Shown here in pieces: positions 11,101 through 21,738 of a stretch of DNA of 64,000 bases. Made by a program: the position numbers and the translations under genes. The stretch is from Mucor racemosus (taxonomy: Eukaryota > Mucoromycota > Mucoromycetes > Mucorales > Mucoraceae), in the NCBI GenBank assembly GCA_027405735.1, contig JAPEHQ010000015.1, positions 310,001 through 374,000 of the forward strand, given 5' to 3'. How positions within the stretch are numbered: position 1 is the stretch's first letter; each line of letters opens with the position of its first letter. Under the pieces are notes generated by a model. It did not search any database. It was not told the origin of the DNA and saw only the letters and a program-made list of their open reading frames with translations.

Positions 11101-13188
11101 CATGATATGTATTTAGTTACAGATAGTTCAGCATATGGCATCGGTGCATGTTTATATCAAGTAAAGAAGAAACGTGTTTATTATTTAGGTTTTATAGCAC
11201 GAAAACTTACTAGTTGCGAAATGCGTTGGGGCAGTACCAAGCGCGAATTATTAGCAGTCGTTTATGCCTTTAAGAAATACCGACAATGGCTTTGGGGTAA
11301 AAAAATTCATTTGTTTGTAGATAACAAAGGACTTTTATATTTACATTCCCAAGAAAAATTAACCAGAATGATAGAAAACTTCTATGAAACTATTTTTGAA
11401 TTAGACTTTGATATCACCTTTTGTGCCGGAATACACAATATTCTAGCCGATAGACTTTCTCGCATTTTTGAACATGGTACCAAAAAGCTAGAGGGGGGTG
11501 ATGGTATGGCTAGAAGAGCTACAATAGTACAAAAAAGAACTAGAGATAATAACAGTTTAGATAGTAGTAATAAGAAGGTCAAATTAGTAACGGAAACCTT
11601 ATTAGAAGAAAAAGAAGATATTGTTGACGTACATAGAAACGTTATTGATGATAATAAAACAGATGTTGCTACAAAAGAAACAGTTGTTACTACAGATGAA
11701 ACAATTTCTAATGGGAAAGATGCAAATGATTTAGAAGCAAAGAAATCTCCAGATACAGATTTATTTATTTATGCATCACATTTAGATATTTATGAACAAC
11801 CAAAAGATGAAAGTGAGAAACAAACTTTATTAGAAAAAGCACACTTACTTGGGCATTTTGGTGTTACAGCTATGGAGCAAGTGATCCATGAAGAATATCA
11901 GATGCATTGGAAAGGTTTACGCAAAGATATAGAATACTATGTCAAGAATTGTAGTAAATGTAGAGTATTCAATTTAGGTAAACACGTTTACCATCCACCT
12001 AAAAGTATTATTCCAAATGCAGTATTTGATCATATAGTTATGGATCTAGGTACATTTGACGTTACTACCCCAAGAGGAAATAATTATATGATGGTTGTTA
12101 TGGATTTGTTTTCAAGATTTATTATTTTAAGAGCTATACCAGATAAATTAGCTACTACAATCGCAAAAGAATTAGTATCAATATGGTCGTTGTTTGGCTA
12201 TAGTAAAGTCATAACCCATGATAACGGAAAAGAATTTTCCAATAAATTATTAGAAGCTATAGCACTACATGCTGGTGTAGAACAAGCAGTTTCATTACCA
12301 TTTAATCCTTTAGGAAATTCTAATGCGGAATCTGCAGTAAAATCAGCTAAGGGAATCATAATTAAGATGTTAGAAGGAAGAGCTGAAAATTGGGATCTGT
12401 ATTTAGATGGAACAGCATATTGTTTAAATTTACATAAATCAAGATTGCATGGTATGATGCCATTTGTTGTAGTTTTTGCAAGATTACCCAATGAGTTAAC
12501 AGATTACTCTAAAATAAAAGCAGTTCTCCCTGAGCAGGAAATAGATGTTAAAGCATTAAAAGATAAAATCAAATTAGTTGATAAAATTTTAGTACCTGCA
12601 ATTAAAGAGCAGATTGTTAAAACTAAAGAAGCAGATAATGCATATTTTAGAAAAAGACATAAGATATTAGAAAACCCTTTTCCAATAGGATCTTCAGTTA
12701 TGATAAAGAATGTAGAGAAGAATAAAAAGACTGATCCAAATTATGAAGGACCATATAGTGTTTATGGTTATACCAAGAATGGTAGTTATATACTACAAGA
12801 TAAAGCAGAAGCATTTTTATCGCGAGATATACCTACATCTCATATTAAATTGATCAGTGAAAATGGTATTAGACCAGAAGAAAATAATCACATTTTTGAG
12901 ATCCAAGCTATTCTTAATCATAGAGGAGAAGAACCAAATCATGAATATTTAGTCAGATGGAAAGGTTATGATTCATCATATGATTTATGGGAACCTCCAG
13001 CTATGTTTGATTCTAAAGAAGTAATAGAAACATATTGGTCCAGACGCAATGCAGGGCAATCTAATAGTAAGAGCAAAGGCAAAAAGAATGCTAAGCCAAA
13101 ATCAGTAAACAAACGAAAAGTTGAATCTCGACAAGAAAGATCAATTAGAAGAAAGGCACGCTTATTAGCTGCTACTACAAGAAAATAG
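8116..13188 (+). CDS. Gag-Pol polyprotein with C-terminal chromodomain
   Basis: 1690 residues in one frame, with no gag/pol frameshift. Order of domains: Gag capsid-like region (about 160-330), a Cys/His cluster near 380-440 (CKYHP...H...C and CNRC), aspartic protease with DTGA at 524, reverse transcriptase (about 700-900), RNase H with TDSS at 1002-1005, and integrase. The integrase has a zinc HHCC (H1243, H1247, C1279, C1282) and catalytic D1310, D1369 and E1405 with the exact D-35-E spacing. A chromodomain follows at about 1590-1645 (YLVRWKGYDSSYDLWEP). The RT active site reads FIDD (851-854), where most Ty3 elements have Y-x-DD. All catalytic residues appear present, so the element may be active. 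Chromodomains of this class direct integration to chromatin marks; that is family knowledge. Confidence 0.97.
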   Translation: MPRNSTRSSFPVPEGDANPIEVEVIDEATMQEGEMSGSGTEKSTPMDVDSDEASANSKQSKSSFSSSEDEKNDRSSSLNINSDERLKLVKVIDQLKLEVFHATMKGITGQEGSIEARTLSTATRKLEIAQKSFTLLFPQENTMVPAETPCFQWKGHVFNRRKPIFLNIEDCLHHFERVLEAHRLSVNDNWQRLVPARLSTGMARWYATRMESKEFTSWSDFKIAIVSKYGRNQADIKEEAREKLEKILYKKTDSFEGFMEEFQELKVAADIKDEDCLIRYLFKALPEELVKATKFYLNLNTDKQEVNIDFIIPKVVGTYEALFKEKWDKEISRSYLNHRSNNNYGNNSHRHSTQKKFFDKKKHSNFSDNLSSKGKSQIKCKYHPGLTNHSEEDCILAPDVKKRIDKAQKRFGMSVKICNRCKVPNYKYGHECKAEDLEKVFKNKQKKAIVPVEVEVNDDEMDTDDESESKMHFAALSIEDKKDCKLENSDFSQPPKHLMNNNSLILPITLESKKCIVKTYFLLDTGASFSSISPALAVKLEVEVNNKNNFGVIKTCQKDNVVKRMGCTDEKIKLTYNSRVCNVNLEVFDIFNGLHVIIGMDLITQFGITISNLAMDWDDDNNYEIPCIDPNPYTPNNQPFGTESERNRLFAEVNPLLEANKQIDPKAHCTLPGSTLRLHVQKDHEHKMYRAQWPLEEKVKPIVKAQITKWLENGVIERAPPGNPYNSPLFPVRKKNAQGEYSGDSRIVMDCRLINAALDPAKSDRFPLPLISELHRKMSKHSIYTVIDLSQCFHSFAIHFSSRKFLSFTDPTTGLQYQYAKAPMGLTPLSSFVQRQLTNLFSDMNAVTTNFIDDITVHTEADMETHIKYVKIVIERLTEANLTINAAKTHLAQKSINILGFCLSEKGLALDQRKVSNILDWNPIVANSRELASRLGLINFFRAHLPCLSTLTAPLDSIKNAPDISKVWKDEHTIAMKKIQQLLVNAPVLSAPDMRHDMYLVTDSSAYGIGACLYQVKKKRVYYLGFIARKLTSCEMRWGSTKRELLAVVYAFKKYRQWLWGKKIHLFVDNKGLLYLHSQEKLTRMIENFYETIFELDFDITFCAGIHNILADRLSRIFEHGTKKLEGGDGMARRATIVQKRTRDNNSLDSSNKKVKLVTETLLEEKEDIVDVHRNVIDDNKTDVATKETVVTTDETISNGKDANDLEAKKSPDTDLFIYASHLDIYEQPKDESEKQTLLEKAHLLGHFGVTAMEQVIHEEYQMHWKGLRKDIEYYVKNCSKCRVFNLGKHVYHPPKSIIPNAVFDHIVMDLGTFDVTTPRGNNYMMVVMDLFSRFIILRAIPDKLATTIAKELVSIWSLFGYSKVITHDNGKEFSNKLLEAIALHAGVEQAVSLPFNPLGNSNAESAVKSAKGIIIKMLEGRAENWDLYLDGTAYCLNLHKSRLHGMMPFVVVFARLPNELTDYSKIKAVLPEQEIDVKALKDKIKLVDKILVPAIKEQIVKTKEADNAYFRKRHKILENPFPIGSSVMIKNVEKNKKTDPNYEGPYSVYGYTKNGSYILQDKAEAFLSRDIPTSHIKLISENGIRPEENNHIFEIQAILNHRGEEPNHEYLVRWKGYDSSYDLWEPPAMFDSKEVIETYWSRRNAGQSNSKSKGKKNAKPKSVNKRKVESRQERSIRRKARLLAATTRK

Positions 13189-13465
13189 ATTGATAAAAAA
13201 GATTCTGCCTTTTTCCTTGCAAACTGTATTTCATTTTTCCTACAAGGTTTTTGAATGCACAGAGGTTTTTTACAGGCGAATATTTATCAAGCAAATCATT
13301 TTATACTATATTAGAGTATTATACCACGCAAATTAGCAAGTTATCTTATATCAGAATATATTATCAACAAGACTTTTATTATTTTTTCTTTTTTTTCACG
13401 GTTTATCAACAAGACGAGACAACAAGCATATTGTAATTCATTATTTACCACGTACTTCTTACGCT

Positions 13466-13474
13466 GATGAGGGG
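13466..13474 (+). promoter_or_regulatory. Putative polypurine tract
   Basis: GATGAGGGG followed by TAA directly before the 3' LTR. The position and purine content fit the plus-strand priming site of an LTR retrotransposon. One T interrupts it, so the exact limits are inferred. Confidence 0.5.
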
Positions 13475-13477
13475 TAA

Positions 13478-13787
13478 TGATCTATCAGAATTACAACATT
13501 CGATATATAGAAGATCTCCGACAAATCTAGCAGATCTTATCTATCCAGTAACTGGTTCCTGTCACCCAGGAACTAACAATGAAACATAACTTATAGCAAT
13601 ATTACCACTGAAACATAACATGTTATATTCATACACATTAATAATAATATCTATTGTCACATCTAATGGATCCCTGTCCATTAGATCTTATCACACAATT
13701 CCAATAACTATATAAACCCATATTTAATTCATTCTAATAAACGGTACTTTTTACGTTGATTTTAATTTATAAAGTCTTGATAAATCA
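13478..13787 (+). repeat. 3' LTR of the chromovirus
   Basis: 310 bp, the same as the 5' LTR except for one C-to-T change close to the end. Followed by the target duplication CCTTA. Confidence 0.95.
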
Positions 13788-13851
13788 CCTTATTTTTGAG
13801 TCCATTAAATCGAATCGCGACTGTAGCATACTATTAGAAAGCATCCACTGC

Positions 13852-13956
13852 CCTCCTCTTTATTCATCATTTGAACATGCAGACAACCATATGTATGATG
13901 TAAAATGGCCTCCTAAACATCCCGCCTTGCTTGGTACTGTAGATGAAAGCGGCTGA
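13852..13956 (+). pseudogene. Dynein intermediate chain exon fragment, copy 1
   Basis: The frame reads PPLYSSFEHADNHMYDVKW and continues PPKHPALLGTVDESG before a stop. This matches the WD-repeat segment of cytoplasmic dynein intermediate chains (pattern Y-S-F-x-D...YDVxWSPxHPALF...VDGSG). No further exon of the gene follows; the sequence passes straight into the 1.8-kb R0 repeat. Two other loci (37484-37573 and 52026-52238) carry adjoining parts of the same WD region next to R0. It is therefore a captured or duplicated gene fragment and not a working gene. Confidence 0.65.
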
Positions 13957-13987
13957 TTTGATTTATAAAATTTTGAAGTAAAATAAA

Positions 13988-15809
13988 CTTGAATCGAGTG
14001 GGTACAGCATCATTAATTCTTGAAAAAGTTCACAAGTATTATAAAATCTCTTATTTTTAAGAATTACAAGGCTTATAAGCGGAATATTAATCTAGAAAAT
14101 TATTCTTGTCCAGATCATCAATTTTGACGTTTTTTAATTTTTTTTTTCTGATTTTGCAAATCTAGAGTTAATTATACTACCAATTATAAAAACAAAAAAT
14201 ATACACACATACAAAATTTAGCGCTCTATTTTCTCAATAAAAAATAACCAATATTTTTATTGCAAAATATTACCTGAAAATCCTTTAATCAAAAATCCGT
14301 TTTTGGGGCAAAAGTACGAAGTTTCATTATTTAATATTTAATATTAAGCTTTTATAAAATGCGTATTAGTTATGGCTACAATTTTCTCTCATAATGTAGT
14401 ATATTTAAACGTTGATTTTGGTATCAAAATTTGATTTTTCTGTTTTTTGATCAAAATCATGAGTGTTGGTAAGGATGAAATGAGCCCCGAAATTGTCCGC
14501 TACAAAAACTGAATTTTCAGACCGTATGTGGTTAAATATAAGAAAAGTTAAAATAAAAACGCTTTTTTATTTAAAACTTAGGTATATACCATAGTATAAG
14601 AGACTTAGCTGTTCAATCTTACTATGCTCAATTACGGCGTCGCTCTGCGGCTCGCGTTTGAAATTTGTTAATAAATGTATGATGATATGGCAGATGGTTG
14701 CTCTGGTAGAAAGATTTAGGTTTATTATGTATGTTTATGAACTGCCATTATTCTGCCATTGCTCAACAAAAAAGAAAACCAATCAATTTTTAATTGAGAA
14801 TTCTGATGTTTTAATGGAGCTGTCCCCTCTTTTAAAAAACACGTTTTGTAGTATATTCTTAAAATCTGAACTGCAATACTCTAATATAGATAGATGTAGC
14901 AAGTTTCATTATTATTCAGGAGCTTTTTCCTGTTATTTAGGAACTAGCGTTGGTGTCGAGCCGGGTTTTGCTAGCCAAATTTACTAGTACAACAAGCGTG
15001 GCTTGACAACATCCCTATTAGGAAGAACTGACAATAAAGCATGGCTTATTATAATAATATTACCACTGAAACATACCATGTTATGTCCTGACACATTTAT
15101 CAAATAATACAATAATTTCTATTGTTACTGTGGTACTGAACTAAGATATTATTTCCCCACACAATAACAAATTAAACGTTATCTTATATAAGACTATGCT
15201 CTAATATCCAAATAGAGATGGCATGAATGTAGCAATAAATACAAAAAGTATTAATAATTTAACGAGCAGCAATAAGTTGAACCATCATAAAAATAAAACA
15301 AATCAATTCATAAAATAAATCGAAGAAATACATACAGTATAGACCAAAGTAACGATTGTTCTATGCGGATTAACATTAATAAATATGCCAAAAAGCAAGC
15401 ATTAAAGTACTGTCTTGATTGTGTAAATCATGAAGCTCAACATAAACCTTAAATAACGGACAAATTAATTGATTTACCAAAATAATAAGCATATAAATAT
15501 TGCATGAATACAATTGAATTATGCTTCTATTACTTAATAGTAGCATAATGATAAACATATGGAATGCAGCATTGTTTGATTTGTATATTAAACATCATAC
15601 TTTGATAGGTGTTCTAAATTGGTAATTCGGTTATTCCTAATTCTTATATACAGTATTACTGACAGTTACGGTGCAGCTACCAGAAATAATGAATTACAAC
15701 ATCACAACTAGTATAAATAGAGTAGAAATATAGACTTATTGCACACTATCTATATTTTGAAAACAGAAGAATTTAAATTGTATTTTTTCAAAGCTTTTTT
15801 TATTTTATA
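13988..15809 (+). repeat. R0 dispersed repeat, copy 1 (about 1.8 kb)
   Basis: Collinear with 37691-39517 over its whole length and with part of 50640-51911 in reverse. Shared landmarks are 'gtacagcatcattaattctt', 'cttataagcggaatatt', 'attatgctcaattacggcg'-like text, 'gtgtcgagccgggttttgct' and 'gcatgaatacaatt'. Its second half includes sequence related to the chromovirus LTR (palindromic GGAAC, 'ataatattaccactgaaa'). Open frames inside it (for example 14658-14987) are not conserved between copies. The element class is unknown. Confidence 0.8.
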
Positions 15810-16347
15810 TGTTGTATGCCACCTAGTATCATACGTTATCACCTTCTGCAGTATCAATATATCTTACAATCTATTGACTACGAAATGTATTGAATTGAAA
15901 AGTCTTGATATCGGATATATATAATAAACTCTTAGCGTACCAAGTTTGATCCAGCAATTACGAAGAACACTTGGACCTCAATTATGACACCATATTATTT
16001 CAGCTTAGTGGCTAATCAATCAAGTAGCTATCAAATCAACATCCAACAATCACATTTAGCGCAGCATTGAAACAAAGGAACTCACAAATTCTGTAAGCAC
16101 GGTTAAATTATGATTGATCCCTTCATATCCATAGATTACTATCAAACAGATCTAATGGTTCAATAGTGCCTTAAATTACGTCTCAGGATCTCAATGACAA
16201 ATCAATAATATAAAAGTCCATACTTTTATATCTAAATAAATCATATCTTGGTTTTATTATACCGTTGAAAGACTGATTCACTACTCATTCTCTTTTAATT
16301 GTATTCTTTTTGTAAATATTATTTATCAAACCTGAAAATATACGACA
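15810..16347 (+). mobile_element. Solo LTR, family L2, copy 1
   Basis: 538 bp, TGTTGT...ACGACA, flanked by the 5-bp duplication TTATA on both sides (15805-15809, 16348-16352). Near-identical relatives lie at 17912-18443 (reverse) and 54967-55506. The same insertion point within R0 is occupied at 39518, so this LTR was present before R0 was duplicated. Confidence 0.88.
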
Positions 16348-16365
16348 TTATATTTTACTGCAGCC

Positions 16366-17044
16366 ACATCTAATGGATTTATGTTCATTAAATCTTATCA
16401 CATAATTCCAATAGCTATATAAACCCTAAAATCGCAATCGAGAAGCACGAGCATAAGCAAGCGAACGAGCCCAAACATAGATAGGGCTTGCTTGAACTGC
16501 GTTTTTTTCAGGGTATTACTTGCTTTGATTTGCTTGGTTAATTTGTTTTAGTAATTTACTGCTTGGCGCTCGATAAAACCATTGAAAACTTGCTAATATG
16601 CTTGCTCAAAATGCTTCAAATTGAAATAGGTCTGTTTGTATGTAAATCTGCTTGCTTGTCTACTTTTAAATTAAGTAAGCAAGCATGTAACACAGGGAAA
16701 ATTTATTCAATTCATGCAATTTTAGCTTTAAAAATGTCAAAATGTATCATATTTTGAACCAATATTTGGCTGAAAATATATAGTACAATGCTTGATTTAT
16801 GCTTGATTGTATGCTTTAAAAACTGAAAGTGCTGGGTATACAACTGCTCGACGAGCCGTTGCTTAGTCTCGGGTTTGCATGAGTAACTTTCAAATATTTT
16901 AGACTCGGCAAATACTTGTTGAAACTGCTTGCGCTCGCTTGGACTCGGTCGTTTTGCGAACGCTAATAAACCCACATTTAATTCATTCTAATGGATGGTA
17001 CTTCTTGCGTTGATTTTATTATAATATAAAGTATCGGTAAATCA
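16366..17044 (+). repeat. Chromovirus-type LTR fragment, split by a MITE
   Basis: 16366-16426 and 16974-17044 match the second half of the chromovirus LTR ('cacatctaatgga', 'ctatataaaccc', 'ttaattcattctaat', ending 'cggtaaatca'). The two parts are separated by the insertion at 16427-16965. The 5' half of the LTR is missing. Confidence 0.8.
16427..16965. mobile_element. hAT-like MITE (539 bp)
   Basis: It interrupts the LTR fragment with an exact 8-bp duplication ATAAACCC on both sides (16419-16426 and 16966-16973), the duplication size of hAT transposons. The ends read TAAAATCGCAATCGAG and, reversed, TAGCGTTCGCAAAACGACCGAG, giving imperfect terminal repeats. The subterminal parts are unusually GC-rich and full of short AAGCAAGC/GCTTGCTT words, as in hAT subterminal transposase-binding arrays. 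No transposase is encoded. The minus-strand frame 16712-16975 crosses the element end and is not a gene. Confidence 0.7.
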
Positions 17045-17091
17045 GTTGTGAAATGCCAAAGATTTAGAATAAATATTATGGCGAGAAAAAA

Positions 17092-17482
17092 TGTATAATT
17101 TAATAAAGAAACTTGTTAAATTAAATCACACACAAAAACTGAAGAGAATCTTTATTTAATATCAATAATTTGTCCTATTTATATACAAATTCTATATTAC
17201 AATTATCTGTAAGATTAGCTTTGGATCGATTATATCTTTCTGACATTCCATTGTCAGGTCATTTTATGTACATTAGTAACACAGCACATTTAAGTTCAGC
17301 TTATTTTATATAACTAAATCCAACAAGTGAATATGTCTCACATATCCCGCTTCCCAGATCTTGCTTTAGAAAATAAGAACAATCGAGAATGTTATCATAG
17401 ATCAGTTATTAGCTGGCTTCTTGAAAATAAGGATTACAAATCAAAAGGTTCATTATCTTACGATTAACCGGTGGATGCAACA
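17092..17482 (-). repeat. LTR-like repeat L5, copy 1
   Basis: Reverse complement of 49127-49520. In sense orientation it starts TGTTGCATCC, has a TATATAAATAG box and AATAAAG, and ends near ATACA. These are LTR-like landmarks, but I find no clean target duplication, so the limits are approximate. Confidence 0.6.
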
Positions 17483-17911
17483 AGTTGCATTTAATGCGGT
17501 GCAATGAATGTACAAATATGATATCTTAATTTTATTAGCCAACAGCTGTTTTTGAAGGAGTTTAGCACATGACGTTTCAAAATAAAATCTCTCTTCCTCT
17601 GGTTAAAAAATATAAGTCCACTGGAAAATTAATGAATATTGATCCGAACAGGCCGAAAGTTTCAAAATATACATTACCGCTGTAACAGTATCGATAGTAA
17701 TTATTAAACTCAGCATTTTATCGATTTGCTGGTTAAAGTGTAAGAATCAGAAGCCTACTTTTGAAGTGAGGTTTATAGCTTAGCTAGTCCGTTTCAAATT
17801 AGAAATACCCAAAGCTAGTATATGCGGCGATCGGCAATGACAACAATCAAAATCAACAAGTAAGCACCCTTCTTATTTGTATAATCAAAACTCTAGTGCA
17901 ATGTGTTCTAT

Positions 17912-18443
17912 TGTCGTATATTTTCAGGTCTGATAAATAATACTTAAAAAAAGAATATAATTAAAAGACAATGAGTAGTGAATCAGTCTTTCAACGGTAT
18001 AATAAAACCAAGATATGATTTATTTAGATATAAAAGTATGGACTTTTATATTATTGATTTGTCATTGAGATCCTGAGACGTAATTTAAGGCACTATTGAA
18101 CCATTAGATCTGTTTGATAGTAATCTATGGATATGAAGGGATCAATCATAATTTAACCGTGCTTACAGAATTTGTGAGTTCCTTTGTTTCAATGCTGCGC
18201 TAAATGTGATTGTTGAATGTTGATTTGATAGCTACTTGATTGATTAACCACTAAGCTGAAATAATATGGTGTCATAATTGAGGTCCAAGTGTTCTTGGTA
18301 ATTGCTGGATCAAACTTAGTGTGCGAGGAGTTTCTTATATCCGATATCAAGACTTTGCAATTCAATACATGTCGTAGTCAATAGATTGTAAGATATATTG
18401 ATACTGCAGAAGGTAATAAAGTATGGTACTTAGTGGTACAACA
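17912..18443 (-). mobile_element. Solo LTR, family L2, copy 2
   Basis: About 532 bp, the reverse complement of the LTR at 15810-16347 with few differences. The flanks share CTAT(T): TTCTAT to the left, CTATT to the right, consistent with a 5-bp duplication after loss of one T. Together with 15810-16347 it forms an inverted pair about 1.6 kb apart. Confidence 0.8.
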
Positions 18444-20135
18444 CTATTACTAATCTCTTAAAAGAAAAACACCTCACTGAATGAGCTGCTTCATTAGATG
18501 GTCAGCTGTTAATGATAAAAAAAATAATAGTAGGCAGCGTTATTTAATTGCGGTGTATAAATAAATGATAATTGACACTCTATGCTGGATGATGTGTTTA
18601 TGAACCATCAACTGGCACTATTATATACCTTTAAAGCTTTAAATAGTGTGGAAAATGTATTTTAATAAGTGAAGGCGAACTGAATGTTGTTTCAGTAGCT
18701 TACAGTAGCTGTGCTATATAAGGCTAAATTTTTGGAAAGGGTTTTTAGCCTTGTAAATAGCGTAAGCTTTATATCACGCAGGTGGTTGTGATAAAAAAAA
18801 TAATTAAATATATGTGCTATACTGTGTAAGGGTATTTTTAAAATTAACCCCAATAAAAGCTACCAACATGTATTTGAATACAAAAATGGATATGATGTAT
18901 TTTAAGATTAGATTAATATGTATCATATACATTTTATTTTTATAAATCCTGCTTTAAAATTTGTGATTTTGTAGACTTTTTTTCGAATCCGGTTGTACCA
19001 TCTTTTATTTTCCAAGTTAAGCCCATCATTAGGCTAATGCTGTTGTATATTGTATTTTATACTTTACAGAAAATAAGCCTTCGAATAATTAATTGATGTA
19101 CAGTCAAACCTTAATTTTTGTAAGAAATTTCGATATTTGCATCTCCTCACAGCTGCTTGAGATATTTTAACAGCCGCGTCCGGACTGTTCGGTGATTTTT
19201 TTTTAAAAATTTACAGCTTGAAAATATTATTAGATGACCGCATCCGGAGACAGTTCGGCCTTTTTTTTTTGGAGGAGCGACCATTGACAAAAATGTGGAT
19301 CATATATTCAATTTATAATAAAAAACATCCTTTTTTAAAACACACCCAGAGGTTTATAAATGAGCTAAAAAAAAATTGTGTATCTAATTTCTTTGCTTTT
19401 ATTAGTTTCAATCTTTTTGATTCAAGCTGATAATAGCTTTATCTTTGATTATAATTTTTACGCCATTTTATTAGGTTATCTTCATCTCATTCATGAATAG
19501 CTTTTGTTCACAAAGCCCTATAATAATTATTTAACCTTTAAGCTTGCTGTACCTTCTCTGATATACATATTCAATGAAAATTAGTCGCAGTGATTACGTG
19601 ACGCTATAAGTTATATAATGAATTAGACGTTATATAATCATCATCATATATAAGGAGATTAAGCAAATAAAAACTCTATATGATGATTGCACAATGGACC
19701 ATCGAATGTTTTGTTTTCGGATATTTTATATAGTAAGAATCATGTCGTTATATAGATTGCCATGCGTTTGAGTTTTTATATACACTCATTATCTGTGCAA
19801 CAAACACCCATAAATTAGTTATATATATGTAATATGTACACTGCCCTTCGAAAGTAAATCACAACATCGAATAAGTTCATCACTATAATGCCTTCTCATG
19901 TGATTGATTTATTTCTCTATATATCCAAGCTAAGTTGATGTTTTGGCATTATTTCCTTTTGAGCAATTAATGAAGTAATGCTTTAAATATATCTGGAAAA
20001 TGGGACCTTCATGGCACCATTATTTGCGTTCGATTTATTAAACTGATTCAAAAAAATTTCTGAGACCTGCTTATAATATCCCTAGAACCTGATTAGTTTA
20101 AACACATCGTCATCTCTAGCTTCCCTAAATAACAA
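18444..20135. other. Intergenic; possible worn DNA-transposon ends
   Basis: No gene is supported. The text from 19101, CAGTCAAACCTTAATTTTTG, resembles pogo/Fot1 terminal repeats. The text after TA at about 19840, CACTGCCCTTCGAAAGTAA, resembles Tc1/mariner ends. I see no matching opposite ends or transposase, so both are only likenesses. Two short stretches (19161-19190 and 19230-19260) both carry a 'CCGNNTCCGGA' and 'TTCGG' pattern before poly-T. Confidence 0.35.
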
Positions 20136-21330
20136 ATGCGATTGAGGGCATTTTTTGAAAGAAAAGGGCTTGTAGCTATGGGATTTGGGTTGACCATTCT
20201 ATTTTTGTATAAATTAGCAGGTAATCCTACTGTAAACAAATTTATGCAATCCTTAATGTATTACAATAACAACAACGAACCTATATGTTTACCCAAGAAT
20301 TATCTACAAAAACAAAAGCCAACAAAAAAATGCCAAAGCTACTATGGTTATTCCGTCAAGAAATAGCGAAATAGTGAAAAAGATGCAATTACAGAAACAA
20401 CTGTCAATTTCTAAGATAAATTCAACAAGGACTTTAATTACCCTTATATATTTTTAAATAATGAACCATTTGATGAAACCTTTAAAAATGCAATTCGCGC
20501 TATCGTGTCACCCGAGACGGAAGTCGAGTTTGGTTTGATCCCTTAGGAGTACTCGGGTTATTCAGAGCGGGTAGATGAACACAGGACAGTTGAGGCTCGT
20601 CAGAAAATGGATCGTACGTAATGGTGTTTACTTTGGTGGTTTAGAGAGTTACAACCGTATGTGTCGCTATTATTCTGGATTCTTTACAAGCACCCATTGT
20701 TGGATGAGTAATTATACAACAAAGAAGACTTTTATTGTGCGATACCCTAATCATCTTGTGATTGTTTAAATATACTTGGTATTGGCGTGTAAAATCTGGA
20801 GCAAAATTCTACTGTGATGTTAGATATGATCCATTCCTTTATATGGGAAAACTCAACACAAAATATGGCTTTGTTATAACCCTGACCGAGCTACCTTTAA
20901 CAATACCTAGCTATGGAGCCTTGTTTTAGATTTTGCAAAAACTCGCCACACTGACACTCATAATAACAAGAAATTAACTTTCCCTTTTTTTAGACAAGAA
21001 TGGCGAATATAATATGTGTCGTTTCTTGGGATTAGTTCACTCAACTTATGGCGTAGTTCTGCATATCAAGATTTCTTCAATTATCTTGATAGAACAGGTG
21101 ATTTATTTTATGAAAGATGGAGAGATGCATTCGTACATTCATTAGCTACTGGTTTGTTCCTTGATACAGATCAAATCCATTATTTTGAAGATTTTGGTTA
21201 TCAATATGATCATTATCGTCATTGTCCAACTAAAGAAAGTCGATTAGGATGTCATTGCGATGGCCCTATTGTTACCAACGATCAAAGTACTGATCATGAC
21301 CAGAATTGGGGCACCTGCCTTCCTAATTAG
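20136..21330 (+). pseudogene. GT15 (KRE2/MNT1-type) alpha-1,2-mannosyltransferase pseudogene
   Basis: Pieces in several frames match the GT15 family in order. They are an N-terminal signal anchor (20136 on, GLTILFLYKLAG), then LNNEPFDETFKNAIRAIVSP at about 20457, EVEFGLIP, YSERVDEHRTVEARQKMDRT, GGLESYNRMCRYYSGFF, FYCDVRYDPFLYM, KYGFVITLTELPLTIP, and a long intact end at 21016-21330. That end contains YLDRTGDLFYERWRDAFVHS and continues through LFLDTDQIHYFEDFGYQYDH to WGTCLPN. Stops and frameshifts interrupt it (for example the TAG after GLIP near 20546 and the frame change near 20620). Functional members are Golgi type II enzymes that extend O- and N-linked mannan. The number of disruptions makes it a clear relic; its 3' third is well preserved. 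Confidence 0.85.
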
Positions 21331-21738
21331 AAAATATGGATCGAAATTGATAAAATCCGCAAGGCTGAGTGGGATTTAATTGTTTTTGAGGCTTATGTAC
21401 CATCATAAAATTAAATATGCAAGTTTTGGGCACATAATGTACACAAATATTATCAAACATTTTCATAATAAAAGGTATCATTATCGATTTTTTTTTAAAA
21501 AAAATAGAGGAAAGGGAGGGGGAGGAGGGTTCCAACATTTTTACTGCTGAAAAAAAGAATATATATGTTGTATATGAATACAGATAAAAAAAAAGGTGAT
21601 AGATAGCAGAAATTGTAAAAAAAAAAAAAAAAAGGGATACTGTTCACCTTATTTTTTCTTGTTACTAAAGTGGTACACGATTGGAATATGTAAATATAAA
21701 AAAGTTTAGGGTATTTAAAGAATATGAAGGGAAAAGTA

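Larger units (their letters stand above)
7774..13787 (+). mobile_element. Intact Ty3-type LTR retrotransposon, chromovirus
   Basis: A complete element of 6014 bp. It has two 310-bp LTRs (7774-8083, 13478-13787) starting TGATCT and ending AAATCA, flanked by 5-bp target duplications CCTTA (7769-7773 and 13788-13792). Reading the LTRs side by side I find one difference (C/T near position 300), so insertion is recent. One uninterrupted gag-pol frame fills the interior. A purine tract (13466-13474) precedes the 3' LTR. I see no normal tRNA primer-binding site after the 5' LTR. It sits just upstream of a dynein-chain gene fragment. Confidence 0.97.

Noticed and set aside
14658..14987. 109-codon frame in R0 copy 1
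   Set aside because: The matching place in R0 copy 2 (about 38370-38690) has indels that break it, and there is no motif.
16712..16975. 87-codon minus-strand frame resembling a gene start
   Set aside because: It runs across the end of the MITE into the LTR fragment and has no family likeness.
19101..19865. Possible complete pogo or Tc1 transposon between 19.1 and 19.9 kb
   Set aside because: Only single terminal-like motifs are seen; no inverted partner, no TA duplication pair and no transposase remnant could be shown.
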